Source: Streptomyces sp. MA5143a (GTDB lineage Bacteria; Actinomycetota; Actinomycetes; Streptomycetales; Streptomycetaceae). Taken from it: DNA of 64,000 nucleotides. The stretch lies in NCBI RefSeq assembly GCF_900290235.1, contig NZ_OLMK01000007.1, positions 1 to 64,000 on the forward strand, written 5' to 3'. Positions 17,324 to 26,081 of the stretch are shown here, one piece after another (position 1 is the stretch's first letter; each line of letters begins with the position of its first letter). Made by a program: the position numbers and the translations under genes. The notes under the pieces were generated by a model. The model saw nothing but the letters and a program-made list of their open reading frames with translations. It did no database searches and had not been told where the DNA came from.

Positions 17324-19011
17324 GACAGGGACTCCTCGCCGGCGCGGGCCACCCAGGTGGCGAACCGCTCGCCGTCCTCGCGCTCCTCCTCGAAGCGCCT
17401 GAGGACCCGCTCGACGTAGTCGGGCAGTTCCTCGGAGGTGACCTTCAGACCGCGCACCTTGCGGCCGAACCCGGCCTCCAGGCCGAGTGCGCCGCCCAGG
17501 TGCACCTGGAAGCCCTCGACCTGCTCGCCCCGCTCGTCGAGGACGAGCTGTCCCTTGAGACCGATGTCCGCCACCTGGATACGCGCGCAGGCGTTGGGGC
17601 AGCCGTTGATGTTGATGGTGAGCGGCTCGTCGAAGTCGGGGAGGCGACGCTCCAGTTCGTCGATGAGGGAGGAGCCGCGGGCCTTGGTCTCGACGATCGC
17701 GAGCTTGCAGTACTCGATGCCGGTGCACGCCATCGTGCCGCGCCGGAACGGCGACGGGTTCACCGTGAGGTCCAGCGCCTCCAGCCCCGCGACGAGCGAG
17801 TCGACCTGGTCCTCGGTGACGTCGAGCACGATCATCTTCTGCTCGACGGTGGTGCTGACCCGGCCGGAGCCGTGGGCCTCGGCGAGGTCGGCGATCTTCG
17901 TCAGGGTGGTGCCGTCGACCCGGCCGACACGCGGGGCGAATCCGACGTAGTAGCGGCCGTCGTTCTGCGGGTGCACACCGACGTGGTCGCGCCAGCGCTC
18001 CACGGGCTGGTCGGGGGCGGGCCCGTCGATCAGCTTCCGCTTGAGGTACTCGTCCTCCAGGACCTGGCGGAACTTCTCGGTGCCCCAGTCCGCGAGGAGG
18101 AACTTCAGCCGGGCGCGGGTGCGCAGCCGCCGGTAGCCGTAGTCACGGAAGATCGAGATGACGCCCTCGTACACGTCCGCGACCTCGTCCAGCGGCACCC
18201 ACGTACCGAGCCGCTGCCCGATCTTGGGGTTGGTGGACAGTCCGCCGCCGACCCACAGGTCGAAGCCGGGGCCGTGCTCCGGGTGGCGGACACCGACGAA
18301 GGCGATGTCGTTGATCTCGTGCGCCACGTCCAGCAGCGGCGAACCGGAGATCGCCGACTTGAACTTGCGGGGCAGGTTCGAGAAGGCCTTGTTGCCGATG
18401 ATCCGCCGCTGGATCTCCTCCATGGCGGGCGTGCCGTCGATGATCTCGTCCGCGGCGATACCGGCGACGGGTGAGCCGATGATCACACGCGGGGTGTCAC
18501 CGCACGCCTCGGTCGTGGACAGCCCCACGGCCTCCAGCCGCTCCCAGATCTCGGGCACGTCCTCGACCCGGATCCAGTGGTACTGCACGTTCTGCCGGTC
18601 GGTGATGTCGGCGGTGCCCCGCGCGAACTCCTGCGAGATCTCACCGATCACCCGCAGCTGCCGCGTGGTGAGACGGCCGCCGTCGATGCGCACCCGCAGC
18701 ATGAAGTACTTGTCGTCCAGCTCCTCCGGCTCCAGGATCGCGGTCTTGCCGCCGTCGATCCCGGGCTTGCGCTGGGTGTAGAGACCCCACCAGCGCATCC
18801 GGCCGCGCAGGTCGTTCGGGTCGATCGAGTCGAAGCCGCGCTTCGAGTAGATCGTCTCAATGCGTGTCCGCACATTGAGACCGTCGTCGTCCTTCTTGAA
18901 CTGCTCGTTGCCGTTGAGCGGGGTGAAATGTCCGGCGGCCCACTGTCCTTCGCCACGGTGACGGCTCACCTTACGGCGGGGCGTGGCGGAGTTCTCCGGG
19001 GTGGCGGCCAT
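17320..19011 (-). CDS. sir: Ferredoxin-type assimilatory sulfite reductase
   Basis: The 563-residue protein contains two nitrite/sulfite reductase ferredoxin-like halves and the siroheme/[4Fe-4S] ligands C429, C435, C471 and C475 (ACTGIEYC and NGCPNAC). It reduces sulfite to sulfide with six electrons. Position at the head of the cys genes argues for sulfite rather than nitrite. The ATG at 19011 has AAGGA nine bases upstream and begins the family N-terminus; 22 further codons upstream are open but unlikely. It is preceded by a leader peptide and attenuator. Confidence 0.95.
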   Translation of the reverse strand: MAATPENSATPRRKVSRHRGEGQWAAGHFTPLNGNEQFKKDDDGLNVRTRIETIYSKRGFDSIDPNDLRGRMRWWGLYTQRKPGIDGGKTAILEPEELDDKYFMLRVRIDGGRLTTRQLRVIGEISQEFARGTADITDRQNVQYHWIRVEDVPEIWERLEAVGLSTTEACGDTPRVIIGSPVAGIAADEIIDGTPAMEEIQRRIIGNKAFSNLPRKFKSAISGSPLLDVAHEINDIAFVGVRHPEHGPGFDLWVGGGLSTNPKIGQRLGTWVPLDEVADVYEGVISIFRDYGYRRLRTRARLKFLLADWGTEKFRQVLEDEYLKRKLIDGPAPDQPVERWRDHVGVHPQNDGRYYVGFAPRVGRVDGTTLTKIADLAEAHGSGRVSTTVEQKMIVLDVTEDQVDSLVAGLEALDLTVNPSPFRRGTMACTGIEYCKLAIVETKARGSSLIDELERRLPDFDEPLTININGCPNACARIQVADIGLKGQLVLDERGEQVEGFQVHLGGALGLEAGFGRKVRGLKVTSEELPDYVERVLRRFEEEREDGERFATWVARAGEESLS

Positions 19012-19182
19012 GGTTCTACGTCCTTCGGACAAGTCGGTAAGCGGCTCTGACCTGCGCGTACGCGCACATGCGGACACACCGGCAGGGGTGTGCGGCGCCT
19101 GCGCGTCATTGCGCTGGCCGAAACAGAGGAGGGGGTGCGGCGCTGGTGCCCGGGGTCGTGGCGACCCCTCGCGGTCGGGGCG
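19012..19182 (-). promoter_or_regulatory. Attenuator region between leader peptide and sulfite reductase
   Basis: This 171-base untranslated stretch can form at least two hairpins: GGGGTCG/CGACCCC (19152-19158 with 19162-19168, a perfect 7-bp stem with a 3-base loop) and CACACC/GGTGTG around 19070-19090. The first stands immediately after the leader stop codon. Alternative folding controlled by ribosome stalling at the leader cysteine codon is the expected mechanism. Confidence 0.6.
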
Positions 19183-19266
19183 TCAGCTCACCGGACAGAT
19201 GGCGCTGGACATGCGGCCGAGGTCGACGTGCCGCCGACTCACCAAGGCAATTCCAGTTCCAGACAT
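19183..19266 (-). CDS. Cysteine-responsive leader peptide of the sulfite reductase operon
   Basis: A 27-codon frame (ATG 19266, TGA 19183) ends with SRRHVDLGRMSSAICP, the conserved pattern (RRHVDL..x..S-A-x-C) of the short peptides annotated as putative leader peptides before sulfur genes in Streptomyces. A GTG at 19242 would give a 19-residue form beginning at that conserved block. The single cysteine codon lies four codons before the stop. Stalling there when charged tRNA-Cys is scarce would open the downstream sir-cys genes. It lies 171 bases before sir in the same strand. Confidence 0.85.
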   Translation of the reverse strand: MSGTGIALVSRRHVDLGRMSSAICPVS

Positions 19267-19328
19267 GACGGAAGCGTGTCACGGCTCTTTAGACCGAGTC
19301 CACCTTCATCCACATGTCGGACAGGGAT

Positions 19329-19345
19329 GTCTCGCATAACGAGAC
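19329..19345. promoter_or_regulatory. Palindrome upstream of the sulfur operon leader
   Basis: GTCTCG-CATAA-CGAGAC is a perfect 6+5+6 inverted repeat 63 bp upstream of the leader peptide ATG and 14 bp from the end of the neighbouring GNAT gene. The location suits an operator for the sir-cys promoter. The regulator is not identifiable here. Confidence 0.55.
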
Positions 19346-19358
19346 GATGTGATGTGGG

Positions 19359-19943
19359 TCATGATGTCCGGGGCAGTGCCCCCGGCCAGGGCCCCGGCGC
19401 GACCACGTCGGCTTCCTCCGTCACCTCGGTGTCGAACAGCCTGAAACCGCGCCGCTGGTAGTTCGCCAGCGCGTGCTCGCTGTCCCTGCTGCATGTGTGC
19501 ACCCACACCCGCTTCGTCGGCGGCAGCGCCGGCCACCGCTCGGCGAGGTCCCAGGCCCGGGCCGTGCCGTACGACAGGAGGTGCCCGCCGATGCGCCGGC
19601 CGCGGAAGGCCGGGATCAGCCCGAAGTACACGATCTCCACGACCCCGCCGTCCTGCGGCTCCAGCTCGACGTACCCCGCGGGCGTGCCCCGGTCGTACGC
19701 GACCCATGTCTCCACGCCGGGCCGCCGCAGGTGCTCCTGCCACTGGGCGTACGACCATGACAGCCGGTCGATCCACAGGATGTCGCCGCCGACGGACGCG
19801 TACAGGAAGCGGCTGAACTCGGGGGAGGGCACCTCGGCGCGGACGATACGGACGTCGTCGCCCTCGGGGGCGGCGGCGGGCAGGAGGTCGCCCGGGGACG
19901 TCTGCTCCAGGGACCAGGTGGTGAGGGTGCTGCGGCTGCTCAT
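19359..19943 (-). CDS. GNAT family N-acetyltransferase
   Basis: The 194-residue protein has a GNAT domain with VEIVYFGLIPAFRGRRIGGHLLSYG, where RGRRIG fills the acetyl-CoA pyrophosphate loop, and a C-terminal LANYQRRGFRLFDTE typical of the family end. The upstream 100 residues resemble the fold's N-terminal strands with WSYAQWQEHLRRPGVETWVAY. The substrate is unknown. It lies upstream of, and in the same direction as, the sulfur operon but the operon has its own leader region, so shared transcription is not required. Confidence 0.87.
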   Translation of the reverse strand: MSSRSTLTTWSLEQTSPGDLLPAAAPEGDDVRIVRAEVPSPEFSRFLYASVGGDILWIDRLSWSYAQWQEHLRRPGVETWVAYDRGTPAGYVELEPQDGGVVEIVYFGLIPAFRGRRIGGHLLSYGTARAWDLAERWPALPPTKRVWVHTCSRDSEHALANYQRRGFRLFDTEVTEEADVVAPGPWPGALPRTS

Positions 19944-20134
19944 GCCGTCAGGGAATCACGGGGTCCGTCCCCTCTCCAAGACCGGTCCCGCCCACCGGTC
20001 GGGCGGGGGCGGCAGGCCGCGCGGGTCAGGACACCGCCGACGGTGGGACCGGGTCGGTCGGTGCGGCCCGGCCCCGCTTCGGGGCGCGGCTCCCTGATGG
20101 CCCCGCGGCCCAGGAGTGATCCGGACGGCAGTCC

Positions 20135-21475
20135 CTAGTCCAGGGCGCCGTCGACGTCCGACAGCTTCACCGCGTACAGCAGCCGCTCGGGGACGGGCGC
20201 GGTGAGCGTCCACAGCTCGCCGGTCTCGGGGGAGTAGGAGAGGGGCCCGCCGTGCAGGCCCCAGCAGGCGTACGACTGGTGCTCCGAGGTGCCGTTCGTG
20301 CAGCTGGCGGCGCGGGCCCGGTCCTCGTCCTGCCGCCACACCGTGCCGTGCCGCCCCTGCTTGGCGGCGGCCTGGCTCACGTACCAGTCGCCGTCGTGGG
20401 AGAGGACGCCCCGGACACCGGTGGCCTTCGTCTCGTACGCCTCGTCGGCCTCGACCTCGCCCTGCCGCCCGGTGGTGCCGAGCAGCCCGGCCCGGTCGGA
20501 GACGGTGTCGAGGTCGTACCGCCACACGCGGGCCGCCGTACCGCTGCCCGTCGCGAACGACTCGTTCGCGACGACGCTCGGCGGCGTCGACGTCCGGTCG
20601 AGCGAGACGGAGGTGAGACAGGGCACCCCGTCGTTGCCGCGCGCGTCGCAGGCGTCGCCCGAGGCCGGGCTGTAGGAGGCGACCGCGGGCAGCACATACC
20701 GGTAGTGGTGGGCGGAGAAGCCCCGGTCGACCTTGCCGATCGCGTCGCTGTCGGTCACGTCCGCGCGGAGGAAGCGGTCGAGGTCGAAGACGAAGAGGGA
20801 GTCGTCGCGGTACCCGCTGTTCTGCGGGTTGCGGGCGGTGACGATCAGCTTGTTCTCGTACCAGGCCATGCCGCCGAGCCGGGAACGCACGGCCTTCAGC
20901 CCCTTGCCGTCGGCCTGCGGCACGACGAGCAGCACCCAGCGGTACTTCAGGTCCGACGGGTCGCCGGCGTCGACGAAGGCGACCCGGGCGAGCCCCTCCT
21001 CGCCGGCGGTGGTGCCGGCGTGGGACCAGCCGGACACGATGACCTTGTTGTCGCGGGACGTGGTGACCGACTGGGGCCGCCACCGGTCGTCGACCGCGTC
21101 CGGGGCCTCCCAGCAGTACGCCCGGGCGGCCGTCGGCGCGACCGGCAGGACGCCCTTCTCGGTGACGAAACAGTCGCCCTCGTCCCGCATCGTGTGGTTG
21201 GCGCTGCGCAGCACCTCGTCGACGCCGACCCGGCCGCCCATCCCGGCGGTGAGGGTCTCCAGCGCGGTCCGGTCGGTGAGGTTCTCCGTGAGGCGGAGGT
21301 CGCGCAGCTCGGCCGCCGAACCGACGGACGACAGGCCGCCCGGCGTCTTCCCGCCCGCCGCCTGGGACGTGCTGATCAGAGTGGCCGCCGCCGTGAGCGC
21401 CAGCGCGGTCCCCGCGAGGGAAGCGCGCAGCGCACGCCCCCTTCTGCGCCGTCGATGCCTACCGCGATGCTTCAT
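20135..21475 (-). CDS. Secreted protein of unknown function
   Basis: The 446-residue product starts with a very basic n-region (KHRGRHRRRRRGR), a hydrophobic core and a likely cleavage after TSQAAG, so it is exported. The mature part has recurring short segments such as KVIVSGWSHAGT, GGMAWYENKLIV and GVRGVLSHDGDWYVSQ, resembling blades of a beta-propeller, but no named domain is recognised. GGGAGG before the ATG at 21475 fixes the start. A palindrome GACACGTGTC at 21567-21576 lies about 90 bp upstream and might be regulatory. It appears to be transcribed alone. Confidence 0.75.
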   Translation of the reverse strand: MKHRGRHRRRRRGRALRASLAGTALALTAAATLISTSQAAGGKTPGGLSSVGSAAELRDLRLTENLTDRTALETLTAGMGGRVGVDEVLRSANHTMRDEGDCFVTEKGVLPVAPTAARAYCWEAPDAVDDRWRPQSVTTSRDNKVIVSGWSHAGTTAGEEGLARVAFVDAGDPSDLKYRWVLLVVPQADGKGLKAVRSRLGGMAWYENKLIVTARNPQNSGYRDDSLFVFDLDRFLRADVTDSDAIGKVDRGFSAHHYRYVLPAVASYSPASGDACDARGNDGVPCLTSVSLDRTSTPPSVVANESFATGSGTAARVWRYDLDTVSDRAGLLGTTGRQGEVEADEAYETKATGVRGVLSHDGDWYVSQAAAKQGRHGTVWRQDEDRARAASCTNGTSEHQSYACWGLHGGPLSYSPETGELWTLTAPVPERLLYAVKLSDVDGALD

Positions 21476-21682
21476 CACAACCTCCCGGTCGGCCAACTGC
21501 CTCCTGCGAGCGGAACCTTGACGGAGGGACAGGTGGGGTGGCCTGGAAGGGATGCTACGGCAGTGGGACACGTGTCACGCCGAGGACGCGGGAAATACAA
21601 GGGAGATCCCTCACCCGGGGGCCATGATCCGTTCATGGGGAGGCGGTTGTGGAAGGGGCGATACGGACGTGGCGTGGCCGGA

Positions 21683-22618
21683 TCAGGGGTCGGCGCGGGG
21701 GATGAGGGGGAGGGCGGCGCGGACGGCTTCGACGGGGTCGACGACGTTGATGCCGAGTGCCTTCAGCCATGCGTACGTCTGCCGCATCGGGGCGCCCCTG
21801 TCCCGTGATCGCTCGAAAAGGCCCTGGAGGCCGACTCGGTCGTCGGCCGAGAGCTGCTCGAATTCATGGCCGATGTTCAGCAGATCCAGTGCGGCGGTGA
21901 AGGACAGGCCCTCCGGGAGCGTCGGACATGAGGTGCTGATGCCGTAGGTGGCGAGGCGGGCGACGATGTGCTCCGGATCGATGTGCAGATGCCGAGAGGC
22001 GGTGATGACATGGGCGAAGGGCATGGCCTGATCGGTTCGCACGCCGTACCAGGACAAATATCCCAGGGGGCCGAGGAGTTCCTCGTCCAGATCGGTCCAG
22101 GTCTCGGGCACCTTCAGGGGCACCGTGATCCCGTACTCGCCCAGCCGTTCCAGATTCGCCCGTACCCCCGAGGCGCTCTCGAAGAGGTGGTCGTAGTCGA
22201 ACGGAACCCCGGCACGCAGCGGAAGATCCAGCTGGTGGTCATGGAGGAGGTCCGGATCGTCGGCCGCCACAGTGGGAGGGACCGAAGCCGGGGGTGCGAA
22301 TCCCCGTCGGGCGAGCATTCGGCAGATCTCGCGTGGCGGGAGCCCGAGTTCCAGCGAAGCCTTCGCGACATGCCGGGGAGGAACCTGTTCCGTCCGGGAC
22401 AGCCACGGTGCCCGGCCGTCGAGCCCCGCGCTCAGGAGGAGCACGGTCTCCCGAGGGAGATCGGGGACCAACTCCTCGCCGGTCCACTCCACTTCCGGGG
22501 CGGTGCCCTCGGCGAGCCTGCTCATGATCTCCTCGATCACGGTCCTCGCCCGAGCCGGGCGGACAGGCGTGTCGGGGAAGGCGTCCACCACGTTGCCCGC
22601 ACCGGGCCCCTGCTCCAT
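21683..22618 (-). CDS. Orphan protein of tandem winged-helix-like repeats
   Basis: The 311-residue protein is built of four or more units of about 60-80 residues, each ending in a pattern h-x-x-h-L-x-x-h-G-h: CRMLARRGFAPP, LERLGEYGITVP, VARLATYGISTS and WLKALGINVVD. These resemble the tandem wHTH modules of large actinobacterial proteins that also carry caspase, HSP90-like or STAND domains in predicted conflict systems. No such effector domain is present here. Codon usage is somewhat less GC-extreme than that of its neighbours. The start has only a weak ribosome binding site, so the gene may be an N-terminally shortened remnant. Confidence 0.6.
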   Translation of the reverse strand: MEQGPGAGNVVDAFPDTPVRPARARTVIEEIMSRLAEGTAPEVEWTGEELVPDLPRETVLLLSAGLDGRAPWLSRTEQVPPRHVAKASLELGLPPREICRMLARRGFAPPASVPPTVAADDPDLLHDHQLDLPLRAGVPFDYDHLFESASGVRANLERLGEYGITVPLKVPETWTDLDEELLGPLGYLSWYGVRTDQAMPFAHVITASRHLHIDPEHIVARLATYGISTSCPTLPEGLSFTAALDLLNIGHEFEQLSADDRVGLQGLFERSRDRGAPMRQTYAWLKALGINVVDPVEAVRAALPLIPRADP

Positions 22619-22687
22619 ACCGCGCTGCTCCCGTTCTCCGCCTGGCCGGACACCGGCCCAGGAGTGTTCCCCGTGTCCCGGCCGCCC

Positions 22688-23992
22688 CTACCCCCAGGCG
22701 TGTCCGCCCGACCCCGTCGTCCGCGCCCGCACCACCCCCGGCGCCACCGAATGCGGCAGCAGGTCCAGCGGGCTGTCCGGCAGGAGGACCTCGACGTCGG
22801 CTCGTTCCGTGAAGCGGTACGGACGGTGGTCGAGGTAGGCGCCCAGGTAGCGGCGTACGCGGGACATCTCGGCGCGGACGGTGACCGTGCGGGCGGGGTC
22901 GCCGAACATGTCGTCGGCGAGGGCGGAGGCGCTGCGGCCGCCGCGGTGGAGGGCGAGGAGGTACAGCAACTCCGCGTGCCGGGGGCTCAGTTCATGGGTC
23001 CAGGAGCCGGCGGAGCCGCAGACGGTGACGGTCCAGCGGCGCGGGTGGGAGACGTCGAGGCTGATACGGGTGGCCGTCGGGGCGGGCGCGGGGTCCGCCG
23101 TGGGCCGTATCAGCCAGCCGGCGGAGAGCGGCTCGACCGTGCACAGCCCCAGCCCGGGCAGCCGGCAGCGGCCCGGCGAGAGGGACTTGGGCAGGGCGAG
23201 GCGGCCGGTGTACGGCATGCCCGTCACCGCCGCCGTCCAGCCGTCCCGGTCCACGACGACCGCCGGGCCGCCGATCCGGGCCAGCACCGGCGCCGCCACC
23301 GCCCGCAGTTGTTCCAGCGAGGCGAGGTGCAGGTCGCGCAGCCGGGACTGGGCCAGCTTGGCGACCGCGTCGACCAGCGCCAGCGTCGCGGGGTGCAAGG
23401 TCTCCAAGGGGCCGCTGATGTCGACCGATCCGAGGAGCCGGCCGTCACGCGGGTCGGTGATGGGCGCCCCGGTGCAGGTCCAGGAGTGCAGGGCCCGCAC
23501 GAAGTGCTCGGAGGCGAACACCTGGACGGGGCGGCGGACCACCAGGGGGGTGCCCACCCCGTTCGTGCCGACCGTCTCCTCCCGCAGGTCCGCGCCGACC
23601 CCGAGGCCCTGCCCGTCGGCCTTGCGGAGCACCGCCGTACTGCCCTCCCGCCACAGCACCCGGGCGTCCGCGTCCGCGACCATCATGATGTGCTGCGCGG
23701 TGTCCGCCAGGGACAGCAGCCCCTCGCGCAGCACCGGCAGCACCTGCCGCAGGGGGGACGTCCGGCGGCGGCGCTCCACCTCGTCATGGCTCAGCAGGTC
23801 GGCCCGGAAGTCGTGGTCGGGATCCATCCCGCTGCGCAGCACGCGGCTCCAGGACTCCCTGATCACCGGGCGGGGGGAGGCTTTCGGATGCCGTCCGGCG
23901 AGGGCGGAGGCACGGACCTCGCCGAGCACCCGTGCCGCCCGGGCGGCGTCCTTGGCGGTGAGCCGCGTGACTTCCATCGGCGAGTGCGGCAC
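22688..23992 (-). CDS. GAF-domain regulator with C-terminal winged-helix-like domain
   Basis: The 434-residue protein has an AcoR-like N-terminal region (RPVIRESWSRVLRSGMDPD), a GAF sensor domain over about residues 90-220 (ADADARVLWREG, EETVGTNGVGTPLV) and a C-terminal segment LSPRHAELLYLLALHRGGRSASALADDMFGD that looks like a winged-helix DNA-binding domain. It lacks the sigma54 AAA+ module. GTG at 23992 follows GGGAGGAAC and is preferred over the internal ATG 15 bp later. Related Streptomyces proteins are found beside dehydrogenase genes; here the next gene is aidB-like, but a terminator separates them. Confidence 0.75.
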   Translation of the reverse strand: MPHSPMEVTRLTAKDAARAARVLGEVRASALAGRHPKASPRPVIRESWSRVLRSGMDPDHDFRADLLSHDEVERRRRTSPLRQVLPVLREGLLSLADTAQHIMMVADADARVLWREGSTAVLRKADGQGLGVGADLREETVGTNGVGTPLVVRRPVQVFASEHFVRALHSWTCTGAPITDPRDGRLLGSVDISGPLETLHPATLALVDAVAKLAQSRLRDLHLASLEQLRAVAAPVLARIGGPAVVVDRDGWTAAVTGMPYTGRLALPKSLSPGRCRLPGLGLCTVEPLSAGWLIRPTADPAPAPTATRISLDVSHPRRWTVTVCGSAGSWTHELSPRHAELLYLLALHRGGRSASALADDMFGDPARTVTVRAEMSRVRRYLGAYLDHRPYRFTERADVEVLLPDSPLDLLPHSVAPGVVRARTTGSGGHAWG

Positions 23993-24301
23993 TCGTTCCT
24001 CCCGGCAGGGCCGCCTCCTCGCCCGGGAGGGCCGAGGGAGTCCGGGCCTGCGTGACCGGCGTTGACTACGGGGTCCCCAGTCTGCCGTTCCTCGCCCACG
24101 GAGGGACTCACTCCGCCACAGTACGCCGACGAGTTGCAACCCCCTGCAACCCTGGCGGACGGCCGGGCCCTGCTTGAAACTTGTGCAACGCCGCCCGGTG
24201 CGGCGCGTGTGCTCCGCTCGCAGGGGCCCGAACGCGGGGGTGGTGCCGTGTCGGCGCAGCACCACCCCCGCGCCACTCGAACGGGGCCCACCCGGCGGGG
24301 C
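23993..24301. promoter_or_regulatory. Intergenic region with TGCAAC repeats and aidB terminator
   Basis: This 309-bp gap carries the upstream region of the GAF regulator and the end of the aidB transcript. Direct copies of TGCAAC occur at 24135-24140 and 24145-24150 (exactly 10 bp apart), with a third at 24184-24189. One helical turn between the first two suggests cooperative protein binding. No clear -35/-10 pair was seen. The right part holds the hairpin described separately. Confidence 0.4.
24234..24271 (-). terminator. Strong hairpin terminator of the aidB-type gene
   Basis: GCGGGGGTGGTGC (24234-24246) pairs perfectly with GCACCACCCCCGC (24259-24271), a 13-bp stem with a 12-base loop, 31 bp beyond the acyl-CoA dehydrogenase stop codon. 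There is no U-tract, as is usual in Streptomyces. Confidence 0.85.
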
Positions 24302-25948
24302 TCAGCCCACCGGCCGGGCCCGTTCCACCACCGAGGCCAGGTGCAGCGTGTGCGGCAGGGTGCCGAAGGCCGCACCCCAGTCGCCGCCCAGCCGGGTCGC
24401 GCAGAACGCGTCCGCGACCGCCGGCGGCGCGTACCGGACCAGGAGTGCACCCTGGAGGACCAGGGCGAGGCGCTCCACGAGCCGACGGGCGCGCGCCTCC
24501 ACGCCGTCGAGGTCGGCGAGTTCGGTCAGCAGGTTCTTGATCGCCCCGTCGAGGCGGTGGTCGGCGCCGCGGGACCGGCCCACCTCCTGCAAGTACGCGT
24601 CGAGCGCCCCGGGTTCGCGCTGAAGGGCACGCAGCACATCCAGCGCCTGGACGTTCCCGGCGCCCTCCCAGATCGAGTTGAGCGGCGACTCCCGCAACAG
24701 CCGGGGCATGCCCGACTCCTCGACGTAGCCGTTGCCGCCGAGGCACTCCGCGGCCTCCGTCACCGTCGCCGTACAGCGCTTGGTCACCCAGTACTTGGCG
24801 GCCGGCACCGCCAGCCGCAGCAGCGCGCGCTCGCCCTCGTCGCCGTCCGGTCCCTCCGCCGCGTCGTACGCCGCCGCCAGCCGCAGCGCCAGCGTCGTCG
24901 CCGCCTCCGACTCCAGCGCCAGATCGGCGAGGACGTTCCGCATCAGCGGCTTGTCGATCAGTTTCCCGCCGAACGCCTCCCGGTACGCGCAGTGGTGCGC
25001 GGCCTGCGCCACCGCCTGCCGCATCAGCGAGGCCGCGCCCAGCGCGCAGTCCAGCCGGGTGACGGACACCATCTCGATGATCGTGCGCACGCCCCGGCCC
25101 TCGTCGCCGACCCGGCGCGCCCACGTACCGTCGAACTCGACCTCGCTGGAGGCGTTCGACCGGTTGCCCAGCTTGTCCTTCAGCCGCTGGATGCGGAACA
25201 CGTTGCGGGTGCCGTCCGCCAGCACCCGCGGCACCAGGAAGCAGGTCAGCCCGCCCGGCGCCTGCGCCAGCACCAGGAACCCGTCGGACATCGGCGCCGA
25301 GCAGAACCACTTGTGGCCCCGCAGCTCGTACGTCCCGTCCTCGGCCAGGGGCCGGGCACCGGTCGTGTTGGCGCGGACGTCGCTGCCGCCCTGCTTCTCC
25401 GTCATGCCCATCCCGAAGAGCACGCCGGCCTTCCGGTCGGCGGGCCGCAGGTCCCAGTCGTAGATCGTGGACGTCAGCCGGGGCTCCCACTCGGCGGCCA
25501 GCTCCGGGTCCGTGCGCAGGGCCGGCACCGCCGCGTGCGTCATCGACAGGGGGCAGCCGTTGCCGGCCTCGACCTGCGTCCAGACGACGAAGCCGGCGGC
25601 GCGCCGCACGTGCCCCGAGGGCCGTGTCCAGGCGGCCGTCAGTCCCGCCGAGACGCCCTTGCCGAGCAGCCGGTGCCAGGACGGGTGGAACTCGACCTCG
25701 TCGATCCGGTTGCCGTAGCGGTCGTGGGTGCGCAGCTTCGGCGGGTTCTCGTTGGCGAGCCTGCCCCACTCCTGGACCTGCTCCGACCCGGCCGTACGAC
25801 CGAGCCCCGACAGTTCACCGCGGGCCTCGTCGAGGACGCCTGGGGCCACATGCCGCTCGACGGCCTCCGTCAGGGCCCGGTCGGCGGCGAAGACGTCATA
25901 GCCCACCAGGGGCGGAACCTGATTGGTCACTTCGTGCGTGGCTGCCAT
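24302..25948 (-). CDS. aidB: AidB-type acyl-CoA dehydrogenase
   Basis: The 548-residue flavoprotein shows the AidB pattern: N-terminal NQVPPLVGYDVFAAD, the FAD-site motif GMTEKQGGSDVRANTT, and LNSIWEGAGNVQALDVLRA in the C-terminal helical domain. E. coli AidB is induced by DNA alkylation and binds DNA; a true acyl-CoA substrate has not been established for the group. Length equals that of AidB and exceeds ordinary acyl-CoA dehydrogenases by about 150 residues. No Ada or AlkB gene is adjacent, so linkage to alkylation stress is by homology only. Confidence 0.88.
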   Translation of the reverse strand: MAATHEVTNQVPPLVGYDVFAADRALTEAVERHVAPGVLDEARGELSGLGRTAGSEQVQEWGRLANENPPKLRTHDRYGNRIDEVEFHPSWHRLLGKGVSAGLTAAWTRPSGHVRRAAGFVVWTQVEAGNGCPLSMTHAAVPALRTDPELAAEWEPRLTSTIYDWDLRPADRKAGVLFGMGMTEKQGGSDVRANTTGARPLAEDGTYELRGHKWFCSAPMSDGFLVLAQAPGGLTCFLVPRVLADGTRNVFRIQRLKDKLGNRSNASSEVEFDGTWARRVGDEGRGVRTIIEMVSVTRLDCALGAASLMRQAVAQAAHHCAYREAFGGKLIDKPLMRNVLADLALESEAATTLALRLAAAYDAAEGPDGDEGERALLRLAVPAAKYWVTKRCTATVTEAAECLGGNGYVEESGMPRLLRESPLNSIWEGAGNVQALDVLRALQREPGALDAYLQEVGRSRGADHRLDGAIKNLLTELADLDGVEARARRLVERLALVLQGALLVRYAPPAVADAFCATRLGGDWGAAFGTLPHTLHLASVVERARPVG

Positions 25949-26081
25949 GACAGGAACCTACCCCCCGGTACGGCGACGGTCACCCGCATCCGGGGGAGGC
26001 TCCCGAGACCGCCCCGCTCGGCCCACCCGCTTGCGGCGGCACCCGCCCCGCTCGGACCAGCGGCCCGAGGTCGCCCCCGGC

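Noticed and set aside
17320..19011. Assimilatory nitrite reductase
   Set aside because: The family is shared, but context with cysH/C/D/N, siroheme chelatase and a cysteine leader points to sulfite.
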